Positions 17,027-26,400 of a DNA stretch of 64,000 nucleotides are shown piece after piece. The DNA is from Planctomycetia bacterium (lineage in GTDB: Bacteria; Planctomycetota; Brocadiia; Brocadiales; Brocadiaceae). Location: contig JABTVC010000002.1 of assembly GCA_015075005.1 (NCBI GenBank), positions 434,001 to 498,000 on the forward strand, given 5' to 3'. The notes beneath the pieces are model-generated. The model made no database searches. It saw only the letters and a list, made by a program, of their open reading frames with translations, and was not told where the DNA came from. Position 1 is the stretch's first letter, and each line of letters opens with the position of its first letter. The position numbers and the translations under genes are program-made.

Positions 17027-18373
17027 ATGAAGACGTGCGCCTTTATCACGCTAGGATGCAAGGTCAATCAATATGAGACTCAGGCCATCCGGGAATCTCT
17101 CGCGGCTAAGGGGTTTTTAGAAACCGCGCCCGAACAAGCTGCCGACCTTTATGTAATCAACACGTGTACGGTCACTTCAGCCAGCGATGAGAAATCACGT
17201 CAACACATCAAAAAGGTGAGGCAAAAAAATCCAGGGGCAACAGTGGTTGTTACCGGGTGTTACGCAGGGGCGGATGCGGAAACCATTAAAAAAATGGAAG
17301 GGGTAGATTATGTGATTACCAAGGCAGAAGAGGGACGTCTGGCTGAAATCGTAAGCAGGGGCATGGCAATTTTCCCCGCTCGTGATGGGGCAGGTAAGGA
17401 GGAGGGCGAAAAGGGGTCTCCCGGGAGAATATCTGCCCCTGGTCTGAACGAGGAGACCATTTACAATCTCAAGATAAGTCGTTTTGCAGGTCACACGAGG
17501 GCATTCCTGAAAGTCGAAGATGGGTGTGACATGTACTGTTCTTATTGCATTATCCCCTACGTTCGGGGTGGTGTCAAAAGCCGCAGGCCGGAGGATATCT
17601 TAGAAGAAGCAAAACGACTGATCCAGAATGGCTACAAGGAAATCATTTTGACCGGTATTCATTTGGGGGCTTACGGCAGGGATAGTCGGGAAAATTACCA
17701 ATTATTGGATATTGTTCACACGTTAAGTACTTTGCCAGGTCTGGAGAGACTCCGATTGAGCTCAATTGAGATCAATGAAATAGCCCATGATTTAATCGAC
17801 CTTGCTGCGCACACAAAAAAAGTATGTCCGCACTTCCACATTCCTTTGCAAAGCGGAGATGATTTTATTCTGAAGCGGATGAACAGAAAGTATACCCCAT
17901 CACAATATTTAGAGATACTGGATAGTATCCGGTCAAGGATTGATTTACCATCAATTACCACAGATGTTATCGTGGGTTTTCCTGGAGAAAAGGATGTACA
18001 CTTTGAAAATACGGTTAATCTCTGCAAAATAGCTGGCTTTAGCCGGATGCATATATTCCCTTTTAGCGCACGGGAAGGTACGCCAGCGGCAAAGATGTCT
18101 GACCATTGTCAACCTCAAATTATTAAGCAAAGAAAAAAAATTCTGGAAGCTACAGCAGACATCATTGCTTTTAATTACAAAAAAAAATTTTTACATAGGC
18201 ATGCAGAGATACTCGTGGAGGCACAAAGGGATCTCGAAACGGGTAAATTGTGTGGTTACTCTGAACGCTATATCAAGGTTTTATTTGACGGCAAGGATAT
18301 GGTTAAAAATACGGTTGTTGCTGTACACATAGACGAACTTACCCCTTCCCGAGTAACAGGGACTTTACAATAA
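17027..18373 (+). CDS. mtaB: tRNA t6A37 methylthiotransferase MtaB
   Basis: This radical SAM enzyme adds a methylthio group to N6-threonylcarbamoyladenosine at tRNA position 37. The N-terminal UPF0004 domain begins FITLGCKVNQYETQ with its three cysteines, the radical SAM cluster motif is CDMYCSYC, and a TRAM-like tail closes the protein. The TLGCKVNQ form distinguishes MtaB from MiaB and RimO. ATG 17027 fits the family start and a promoter 20 bases upstream. The PLD-like gene follows closely. Confidence 0.93.
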   Translation: MKTCAFITLGCKVNQYETQAIRESLAAKGFLETAPEQAADLYVINTCTVTSASDEKSRQHIKKVRQKNPGATVVVTGCYAGADAETIKKMEGVDYVITKAEEGRLAEIVSRGMAIFPARDGAGKEEGEKGSPGRISAPGLNEETIYNLKISRFAGHTRAFLKVEDGCDMYCSYCIIPYVRGGVKSRRPEDILEEAKRLIQNGYKEIILTGIHLGAYGRDSRENYQLLDIVHTLSTLPGLERLRLSSIEINEIAHDLIDLAAHTKKVCPHFHIPLQSGDDFILKRMNRKYTPSQYLEILDSIRSRIDLPSITTDVIVGFPGEKDVHFENTVNLCKIAGFSRMHIFPFSAREGTPAAKMSDHCQPQIIKQRKKILEATADIIAFNYKKKFLHRHAEILVEAQRDLETGKLCGYSERYIKVLFDGKDMVKNTVVAVHIDELTPSRVTGTLQ

Positions 18374-18394
18374 ATCGAAATTTTGAACTATTTT

Positions 18395-18985
18395 ATGCAA
18401 TACCTTAAACACATACCAAAGAAATTATTCGTCGCGGTTGTTTTCGTTTTTTGTGTCTTTTTCAGCCCTTCTTCTTTCGGCCTGCCTGCCGAAGATGTCA
18501 TACCATTGGTGGACGGTGACTATTATCCACAGGTACATCAGGCGTTGAATACTGCAAAAAAATCCATCATGTGCGTAATGTATATGGCCGACATCAATCC
18601 TAAGTATAACCGGGGGTGGGAATATAATTTGGTCAACGATCTTATAAGTGCCCATCGGCGTGGGCTGGAAGTAATTGTTATCTTTGATCAAAATATCATG
18701 TTTTGGGAAACAGGGAAAAAGGGGAAAAAGCTGGAAAGGAAAAGCGACACTGCATACGAACTGCTGAGGAAAAGCGGTGTTCCGGTATATTATGATAGTG
18801 ATGACCGTGTTACCCATAGTAAGATAGTGGTCGTAGATGGTTATATCACCATTTTGGGCAGTACGAACTGGACATATAGCGCACTCAAGAAAAACCATGA
18901 GGCGTCGGTCTTGATAAAATCGCACCGTGTGGCAGAGGTATTCCTTGAGCGGCTTAAGACAATTTCAAAATATCAGCCAAAATAA
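18395..18985 (+). CDS. Exported phospholipase D-fold protein with one HKD motif
   Basis: The protein begins with a signal peptide or anchor (VAVVFVFCVFF). It carries a single HKD motif, HSKIVVVDGYITILGSTNWT, near residue 145. One-motif PLD proteins such as the Nuc/EndA endonucleases act as dimers on nucleic acids; others act on phospholipids. Substrate is unknown. Start choice: TTG 18383 is also possible in this frame; neither has a clear ribosome site. A strong hairpin follows the stop. Confidence 0.78.
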   Translation: MQYLKHIPKKLFVAVVFVFCVFFSPSSFGLPAEDVIPLVDGDYYPQVHQALNTAKKSIMCVMYMADINPKYNRGWEYNLVNDLISAHRRGLEVIVIFDQNIMFWETGKKGKKLERKSDTAYELLRKSGVPVYYDSDDRVTHSKIVVVDGYITILGSTNWTYSALKKNHEASVLIKSHRVAEVFLERLKTISKYQPK

Positions 18986-18992
18986 TGGGCAG

Positions 18993-19040
18993 AATAAATT
19001 AGGTTGGGTTTTAAAAGACAAAAACCCAACCTAATTTATT
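18993..19040. terminator. Perfect 20-bp inverted repeat after the PLD gene
   Basis: AATAAATTAGGTTGGGTTTT, an 8-base loop and the exact complementary arm form a very stable hairpin. It is well placed to end the mtaB-PLD transcript; the arm of A/T residues flanking a GGTTGGG core makes it bidirectional. The right arm abuts the -35 element of the next promoter. Confidence 0.7.
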
Positions 19041-19066
19041 GACAAACTGTTATTTAGACGTATAAT
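19039..19066 (+). promoter_or_regulatory. Consensus sigma-70 promoter for the CBS gene
   Basis: TTGACA, a 16-base spacer and TATAAT match both consensus hexamers exactly. It lies about 88 bases upstream of ATG 19154. The first two bases of the -35 hexamer are the end of the inverted repeat, so the hairpin and promoter share sequence. Confidence 0.75.
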
Positions 19067-19153
19067 GACGTAAAATTAATTGGTGCTGTACTAATTGCAA
19101 ATGAGCAATACTATTGGGTTATTCAAAGAAACTTTTTACAGGGAGGATGCATA

Positions 19154-19627
19154 ATGGCAGCAAGGGAGATTGTAGCAAAAGATATTATGACTAAAACTCT
19201 TACCGCAGCGAAAAGGGAGGCAACAGGCAGGCATCTGGCCGAAAAGATGTTATCCGGATCGTTTAGCGGGATGCCCGTGGTTGATGAAAATAACAAATTA
19301 ATTGGTGTTATTAGCGAGTTTGATCTTATCAAGGCTATGGATTTTGGAAAACCTCTGGATAAGGTATCGGCGGAAGAGATCATGACAAAGAAACCCATCT
19401 CCGTATCAGAGGATACACCTGTGGAAGATATCATTCGTGTCATGACAAAACAAAATATCATGCGGGTTCCTGTCGTAAAAAATGATATTCCAATAGGGAT
19501 AGTATCGAGGTGTGATGTTTTGAAATGTGTGTATGGTGTTTTAAAACCGGAATTTGTGACGATCAGCAGCGAACGTGGGGATGTCGAATTTTTTACAGAA
19601 ATTCCAACTTCGGAAAAGGATACTTAG
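19154..19627 (+). CDS. CBS-domain pair protein
   Basis: The 157-residue protein is two CBS motifs: VAKDIMTKTLTA... with GMPVVDENNKLIGVISEFDL, then AEEIMTKKPISVSEDT with IMRVPVVKNDIPIGIVSRCD. CBS pairs bind adenine nucleotides and act as energy or ligand sensors. There is no attached enzyme or channel domain, so its partner is unknown. A GGGAGG site (19141-19146) and a consensus promoter precede it, suggesting good expression. Confidence 0.88.
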   Translation: MAAREIVAKDIMTKTLTAAKREATGRHLAEKMLSGSFSGMPVVDENNKLIGVISEFDLIKAMDFGKPLDKVSAEEIMTKKPISVSEDTPVEDIIRVMTKQNIMRVPVVKNDIPIGIVSRCDVLKCVYGVLKPEFVTISSERGDVEFFTEIPTSEKDT

Positions 19628-19779
19628 GCATAAACTTCTGTAAAAGGAGTTATGCCTGCACAAGTGGTATTTTCAATCACTCAGGTATTTCATGCCTCAA
19701 GGCATGACACGACCTTTGAACAAGGTATAGATTAAAAAGGGCAAACTGCCGTTCGCCCAACGGTAAGGCAATCGCCGGC

Positions 19780-21924
19780 TTAATTATTTTGTAATGTTCC
19801 GACGATAATGTCAGTTGACCAGTCTTTTGTTTGAAACGGTTTTCCTTCTTCGTAAAAAGCTTGCCCAATATCATAAATTGAATTGTCGAATTTAAAAGGA
19901 ACCCTAAACCCTTCCTCATGAATATCCGTAACAACTATCTTGCAAATAGTCCCAAAAGCTCCAAATGCAAGGTTGTAACGGCTATCTGTTTTATCAGGAG
20001 ACGTCAGACTATACCAACCGTCAGTTTCTTTGTTTAACGTCCAATTCTGGCAAAGCCCCCCATCGTATGATGACGTAGGCACCACGTTATAAGGTTTGTC
20101 TGTGCCTATCCAAAAACGAAATTTATTAATGTATCTTGGCGCATGTTCACACCACATAAATATTTCAGCCTGATTGTACCTTATTTCGGAAGGAGCAGAA
20201 AACCGCACTACGCCCTCAATAGTTTTCCTGAAAATAGAAGATGGGTCTATTTCGCTGTAGAGTAAGGGTGTGCCGGTAACGCCCTTATACGTAATCTCGC
20301 TTTCCACGACAAAGCGGCCATCCTCTGGTTTTTTTGGGGTAATATACTTTATCTTATACTGACCTTTTACGTCTTTGATTATTTGTTTAAATCTTTCACG
20401 TAAGACGTTTATACTCTCTGCATAAACATACGTGCCTCCTGTTTGAAGAGCAATGGTTTCCAGCACTTTTTCCCCGCTGCCGTGCCCTATCCCCAGGACG
20501 TATATGTGAACGTCCCTTTCTTTCGCTAAAGCAATAACGTCATCCGGGGTGTTAAAACTGCTATTATCAAATCCGTCTGACAAGAATACGAGCGTCTTGA
20601 AAAGATTGGGGTCAGGCCTTTCGGGAAATTGCTTTAAACCCTTTTGCACGGCATCCCAACAGCTTGAAAAATCACGGTAAATCTTACCATAACTAAAATT
20701 ATCAATAGCCTCTTTTGCCGCATTTTTATACGTGGTGAACGGTTGTAAAATCGCTGGTGGTTCATCTGGACGATGGAATTCTACCACCCCGGTCTGATGT
20801 GTTTCGTTAAGACTGTCAATTAGGTCTTTAGCGCTCAATGTCATCTTATCACTGTCTTTGTTCGTCTCATACATTGACGCAGAAAAATCTAACACAAGCA
20901 TTACTTGCAACTGGAAATCATCCTGCGTATAGAGAAGCGCATGACTTTCCAAATAATCGATCTCGCTCTTATTTTCCCAAATTTTTATGTTTTTCCAGTC
21001 AACCTGATCAGAATCAAATAGAATAGCGTGATTATTCTGGTCTCTTAAAGAAAAAATAAATTGAACTGCGCTGGGGAACTGATGGTCCGTTGTCTGATTT
21101 AACACCTTAATTCCACGAAGTGGCTGGATAATCTTTATTGGGCTGATTACGTCAAACAATTTGGGATCATTCGCATCCTCAATCCTAATAGCATAGTCAT
21201 TTCCTTCCCTGATAAAATCATCTACTTCCCAGCTAAATGAGCCTTGGGCAGCCCCTTCTTTCTTGAAAATATAATTTTCTGCAATCGGTCCGATGTTTAC
21301 TTCATTCGAAAATAGAAAAATGTTTACACTTTCACTAACTCCGGCAGTCGCCGTCCATTCTATAGTCTTTTTATCGCCAACAAAAACTGACGTTCCCGTT
21401 GATGGAGATATCAGAGTCAATTTCTCCTCATCTTTTTGCACTAATATTCGGACAACGCCATTTTCTGCCTGAGTTAGAATCTTTAGTTCTTCAAGAGAAC
21501 TGCCATAAGGAAGGATGTCCCTGTTAACTTTCAGGCTAATTTTTACAGGTTCTTTTAATACAGATCCTGTGGTAGGTTTGACGATAAACCAGCCTGGGAG
21601 ACCTCTGGTATCAATCTCAAACTCTAAGTGTTTAACGCCGGGCCTGAAAAATCCCCCAGCCTTTGCCACATTTTTAAGGGTGAACTCCATCTCCGTCGCT
21701 TTATTTCCAAAATTCAAACTTGCCGGAGATATTTCAAGGATTGGCAAGGCATCCCTGCGCAGGAGAAAAATAATCAATATCGTTATAAAGAGGAGAATAA
21801 GAGGAATTATGATAATTTTTCTCTTCTTCTTTTCTGGAACATAACCAGCCTTTTTGCTCTGGTCTGTTTCCTTATTTACATTTTTCCCGGTATTTTCAGG
21901 TGAATCCTCATCCTTAAGTGACAT
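19780..21924 (-). CDS. Membrane-anchored von Willebrand factor A protein with Ig-like domains
   Basis: The 714-residue protein has a charged N-terminus, one membrane helix at residues 36-56 and a large outer part. An Ig-like segment follows (residues 60-165), then a Kre9/KNH1-like domain (about 170-268, SPSTGTSVFVGDKKTIEWT). A VWA domain spans about 340-525 with the metal site DFSASM (Asp346) and LSDGFDN. The last 190 residues are beta-type and unassigned. VWA domains bind protein ligands through a metal ion. It is the last of three large minus-strand envelope genes and may assemble with them. Confidence 0.82.
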   Translation of the reverse strand: MSLKDEDSPENTGKNVNKETDQSKKAGYVPEKKKRKIIIIPLILLFITILIIFLLRRDALPILEISPASLNFGNKATEMEFTLKNVAKAGGFFRPGVKHLEFEIDTRGLPGWFIVKPTTGSVLKEPVKISLKVNRDILPYGSSLEELKILTQAENGVVRILVQKDEEKLTLISPSTGTSVFVGDKKTIEWTATAGVSESVNIFLFSNEVNIGPIAENYIFKKEGAAQGSFSWEVDDFIREGNDYAIRIEDANDPKLFDVISPIKIIQPLRGIKVLNQTTDHQFPSAVQFIFSLRDQNNHAILFDSDQVDWKNIKIWENKSEIDYLESHALLYTQDDFQLQVMLVLDFSASMYETNKDSDKMTLSAKDLIDSLNETHQTGVVEFHRPDEPPAILQPFTTYKNAAKEAIDNFSYGKIYRDFSSCWDAVQKGLKQFPERPDPNLFKTLVFLSDGFDNSSFNTPDDVIALAKERDVHIYVLGIGHGSGEKVLETIALQTGGTYVYAESINVLRERFKQIIKDVKGQYKIKYITPKKPEDGRFVVESEITYKGVTGTPLLYSEIDPSSIFRKTIEGVVRFSAPSEIRYNQAEIFMWCEHAPRYINKFRFWIGTDKPYNVVPTSSYDGGLCQNWTLNKETDGWYSLTSPDKTDSRYNLAFGAFGTICKIVVTDIHEEGFRVPFKFDNSIYDIGQAFYEEGKPFQTKDWSTDIIVGTLQNN

Positions 21925-22081
21925 TTTTTCAGACTCCTAATTTCTTGTATCGTTTGCCAAAAACAACCAGTCGGTTGAAATATACTCAGAATATTATATA
22001 TTTATTTCAACGATAAAACAACTTTTTATCCGTTAACAAGAAATTTTCAAGCCTGCCTCTCCTGGTAAAAACTTCTCATTT

Positions 22082-22315
22082 TCCACCTATCTTGCAGATG
22101 GATATTCTCAGACAACAGTTACTCTTCTGAGTGATCACTTCTATATTTATTTGATGCAGTGCTGCGCACCAGATCATCGAACAATCAGTGATTTCTGTAA
22201 AAATAATCTCAAAGCTCAAAGGCAATGCATCAGCAAAGCGGAGTTTAAGCTGATGTGTATTGGCTGGAACTTAAAAAAGATGCTGGAAATGGGAATAAAA
22301 CCTGTCAGGATATAA
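22082..22315 (+). pseudogene. IS1182-type transposase remnant with internal deletion
   Basis: In the 573-base gap between the VWA and PPC genes, the plus strand reads DHFYIYLMQCCAPDHRTISD, an N-terminal transposase motif. After a short linker comes EFKLMCIGWNLKKML, a C-terminal motif, then a stop. The catalytic middle is missing, so the ends were joined by deletion. Elsewhere in the gap I see only short palindromic C/G-rich stretches near 22360-22420. Confidence 0.65.
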
Positions 22316-22497
22316 GAACGAAATGGTAAAGAAGTCCTATGTGCCGCCTGAACTTATAGCCGTCCCCCTTCCCCCTTCTTCGCAAGGAGAAGAAAGAGGG
22401 ACAGTGCCTTCCATAGACTATTTATCATAGTGGTTATGGACACGAAAACCGTATAAATAAAATAAAAATTCTATACAACCTTGATACAAAACGTCTT

Positions 22498-23382
22498 CTA
22501 TTTACTTACCCTGATTCTGTATGAACCGGTACCACCGACGCTATTGTAGTGGCGTACCTGGACATAGTAAGTACCGGGCGTAAGGTCAGTGGCAATTTTC
22601 GCGTTCCGGTCAGTGCCGCTGTCATCATCTTCGGTAATAAGCTTCGTTTGACTATCAGGGCTGTAAAGCGACATCACAATATCCGTTGGACCTTCGGTCT
22701 CAATCGTATAACGACCGGCAGTACTTGCAGTGAATTTAAAGAGGTCTTGCTCCCCAGGCTGACCAATTCCGGCCTCAGTAGCCTTCGCCTCTATAACGGA
22801 AAGTTCTACAGCGCCACCACCCTGAAACGGATAATTTGCCGGAGCCCCAATAAACGTCTTATCGGTTCCCGACAGTACCTCATTCGGCTGAGATTGGAAG
22901 CCATCCAGTGTCCATGTTACTGGGATGGCGTAAAGCATTATAGATTTCTTGTCAAGCGAAGTTCCATTTATCAGTTCCTGATCATATTTTTTGAACATAT
23001 TGTGTTCAATTGTTACCGGGTCCCAGTTGTTCGGTGGACCTGAGAGATCCCGAATTACATTGGGTTTGTTCCACTTTATCCCTCCTGGCGGGTTATAGTT
23101 ATTTTGATCCCAGACGTCAATGCCATACGGGTCAGGATATATCTTTTGTTTCATAACGCCCCCGGCACCAAGGCCCATCGATTGCGCCATCATAGAACCC
23201 GGTTCTGGTCTGGCAAAACGGACTGAACCGGTCTCCTGCTCTACCGGCGGTTTTTCTGGAAACAGTGGGAACATACCGAGACCCGGAGGCAAAGGGTATG
23301 TCCGGCCATCGTCGGGAATGCGAAGCGTGCGATGGAAGGGAGACAGCGAAGCGCTGTCCGATCCGTATCGCATACTCCTCAA
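22498..23382 (-). CDS. Exported-type protein with metalloprotease remnant and PPC domain
   Basis: The 294-residue protein ends in a pre-peptidase C-terminal (PPC) beta-sandwich (about 205-294, DLFKFTASTAGRYTIETEG). Before it lies the distal half of a matrixin/astacin-like zinc protease: PPGGIKWNKPNVIRDLSGPP and SIMLYAIP, the Met-turn region. The zinc motif HExxHxxGxxHE that should precede it is absent; DVWDQNNYNP stands there instead. The N-terminal 100 residues are Pro/Gly-rich with no clear signal peptide. It is likely a non-catalytic binding protein or a gene rebuilt by deletion. Confidence 0.6.
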   Translation of the reverse strand: MRSMRYGSDSASLSPFHRTLRIPDDGRTYPLPPGLGMFPLFPEKPPVEQETGSVRFARPEPGSMMAQSMGLGAGGVMKQKIYPDPYGIDVWDQNNYNPPGGIKWNKPNVIRDLSGPPNNWDPVTIEHNMFKKYDQELINGTSLDKKSIMLYAIPVTWTLDGFQSQPNEVLSGTDKTFIGAPANYPFQGGGAVELSVIEAKATEAGIGQPGEQDLFKFTASTAGRYTIETEGPTDIVMSLYSPDSQTKLITEDDDSGTDRNAKIATDLTPGTYYVQVRHYNSVGGTGSYRIRVSK

Positions 23383-23491
23383 TGATTACAGCAAGCATTA
23401 TCTGTCCTCCCCGATAAAGATAGTATGAATTTTCTTTATTTGACTCTCAATTACCCGCAGAGGCCAGACACTATTATCTTTCCTCCTTAAC

Positions 23492-26400
23492 TTAATCAGG
23501 TTTTCCTTTCTGAAACAACCCAAGGAGTTTAAAGACCGCAGGGAGTGCCGCAGTAAATGCCGAAACAATTGCTATTGTTGAATTAAATACTTCCCGTTGT
23601 GTTATAAATATGAATAATGCTATGCCGATCAGTATGGTCAAGAAGGGAGTTTTTGTCGTATTCCAGGTACTCCGTGCCTCCTTCTTCCAGGCAACAATAT
23701 CTATCGATGTGCTTTTCGCAAGAATGAATTTATGAAAAGTGACGTTCATAACACGAAGTTCTGGATTTCGTACTATAATGTTTCGCATCATCAGGTGTAG
23801 AATATCTGGATTCTCGGAGCTAATAAATCCATCTTTTACAACATAATAGAGGGCAAATTTTTCGCTCTGAGAAAACGTATTCCACAGGGCATGATAATAT
23901 CGCTGCGCTCTATCAGATAGTATTTGCATGATCTGTCCTGAAGCATACTTTTCAAGAGTATCGTTTTTACCCATCTCTCTTTGAAAGGCCTCCGGGTCAC
24001 CTGGTTCCTGTGAATAAACAACCGGCAATGATTTAAAGATACCTTCCCACCGCTCCGTAACAGGGAAAGATAAAACATGCCCATGTTCACCCTTACTCAC
24101 CTTAGATTGAGCTTCGGTGGAATTTTCTGCAGAAAATTCAAGATTGAAATTATCAGGATGAACGTGTGAAACAATAATGACCGCCTTATTATCCATAAAT
24201 AGTCTCTCAAGAAACTGCAATTTTTCTTCATTATGTTGCGGATTATTCCATTGGTAATCAAAATTATCAATTACCACAATCTCGCGGTTACGCAGATATT
24301 CTTCAGACATAAATTTCGTATACCATTTCTCTGTTTTTGCCTCCTCTCTTAAGTCAATGGGATGATGGTTTGGAGGGAACTCTTTTTTTGCATAAGATGT
24401 GCCCAGTATCAGATACGAGAAACCCTCTTCCAATCCCTCAACATAAAGCGGAGAAGGCACTTTTACATCGAAGAGAAAAACTCGTTGAAACACAAATCTC
24501 ACCATAAAAAACAGGGCAAGAAAAAGAAATATCAACAAAATCCATATCCACCAAAAATGGGTTAGGGGAATTTCTAAGGTAGGCACAAGAGAACTGACGT
24601 GCAGAACTCCCTCTTTTTTCCCCACATGTTTATATCCATTTTTGTGAAAGACTAATTTTCCAGAGCCGTCTTTTTCCCAATGCCATACGTTATCATCCGA
24701 TATATTGTTCACCAAACCATTGATTTCAGTACATACTGGTTTATAATGTGGTCTGAGTATGGTAAGAAATTGATTAAGAAATCTGTTGCCGACGCTTGAA
24801 GTACAGGTAACGTCGTATTTAACACCTGTGTCTGTATCAAAGAAAAAAGAATCATAAACATCCCAATTCCTGAAATCCAGTCTCTTAGCTAAAAATTCTT
24901 TCTTTTCGTCTTCACTCCCGAAGTTTATTTTTAAATATTGCAATTTTACCTTCTCTTCCCGTGCCTCTAAAGATGAAGCAAGTTTTATTTGTCCATGTTT
25001 GACAAAGAGCTCCATTTCTTTATTATATGCAAATTTAAAAAATGCACAGGAAGGGAGGACTACAAGAAGTATCACAGAAGATACTATTACCAGTAGATAT
25101 CCTGTACGGTATCGATCCTTAAAAATCCCTGGAAACATGCCTGCCTTTAGAAATTTCAGGTCTTTTTTTAGCCCTGGGTAAATCAAAAATACCCCCAAAA
25201 GATATAAAGGAACAGTACTTCGGATAAGATCCCAACCCTGGAAATATATAATTCCACAAGAGAAATCAACGCATAAGAAAAGGTGACAAAATATTATTTG
25301 GCCGTATTTTTCACCCCATGACTCATTCGGCCATAGCCAATAGATTCGACCATGATAAATGGAGGAAGCGGGCATTCGTCTGGACATCATCCGCCAGGTA
25401 AACCTTCCCAGGTAGTACAAACCGAAAATAACTAACGGTACAAAAAAAAGGAACATGAGGAATATTGAAGAAACCGTAAGCATCTCAAGATTGGCAGTAC
25501 GGGAGAGTTCCTTATTGCTAAATACTATAAGATACCCCAGGAAAGTATCATAATTGAATGGGCTAACATAAAGCCGGTGTCCTTTCCCTTCGTATTGTGC
25601 GTTAAGAAAAGCACATACGTGCCCAAAGACTGCCGAACGAAGCGTATGATTGTTGTCGCATTCTTCAAAGAAATTTTCTCGTAGATTCTTTGTTTCATCT
25701 GAATGAAACAGTACCTTTCCGGTTTCATTGATAACACAATAACCAAAACCCGGCGGCAACACGGTTTGATAAAACGTCAAAAGTCGTGTTTCAATGCTTG
25801 TCACCCATTTTGTATGGGTATCTGTTATCAGCTTGGAAGAAATAAAAGAGGTGTTTTCTCCCGTATTCCACGAATATACAGGGTCTAACCAAACCATGGA
25901 TTTGCCTGCTTCTTTATCAAAAGGCCAATCCTCATGGGGTTTTTTGAAGTATTCCCTCATTGATACATTTATAAAAGGGGTTGTGCGATCCTTAACCGTC
26001 CACTTAATGCGCTGTTGTCCAATATCATCAATCCAGATTGCCATAGTAAAGTAAGGATACGGGTCATGGTACTTAACCAAATCCTCCTTGAAGATATCTG
26101 CCTTTTCTTGTGTCTTTTTTTCTTCTTTTTCTCCGTTGCTTAGCTCCCTGATGGCACGTTTCAGCTTTTCATCCTTATTTAACGTATCTAATTCATGGCG
26201 AATGCATTTTATTTCTTCCTGAAAATTCTTACCTATTTTTTCGGAAAATGACTTAAGTTGACCATCCAGCGTATCTCTCGCTTTAAAATATGAATAGGTA
26301 TCTATAAGTACAATAGTCAAAATCGCACTTACCGTAACAAGGGAAAAAACCAGAAAACAAACATCTGATATCTCCAGCCTGTCTCTCTGGCCCATCAGCA

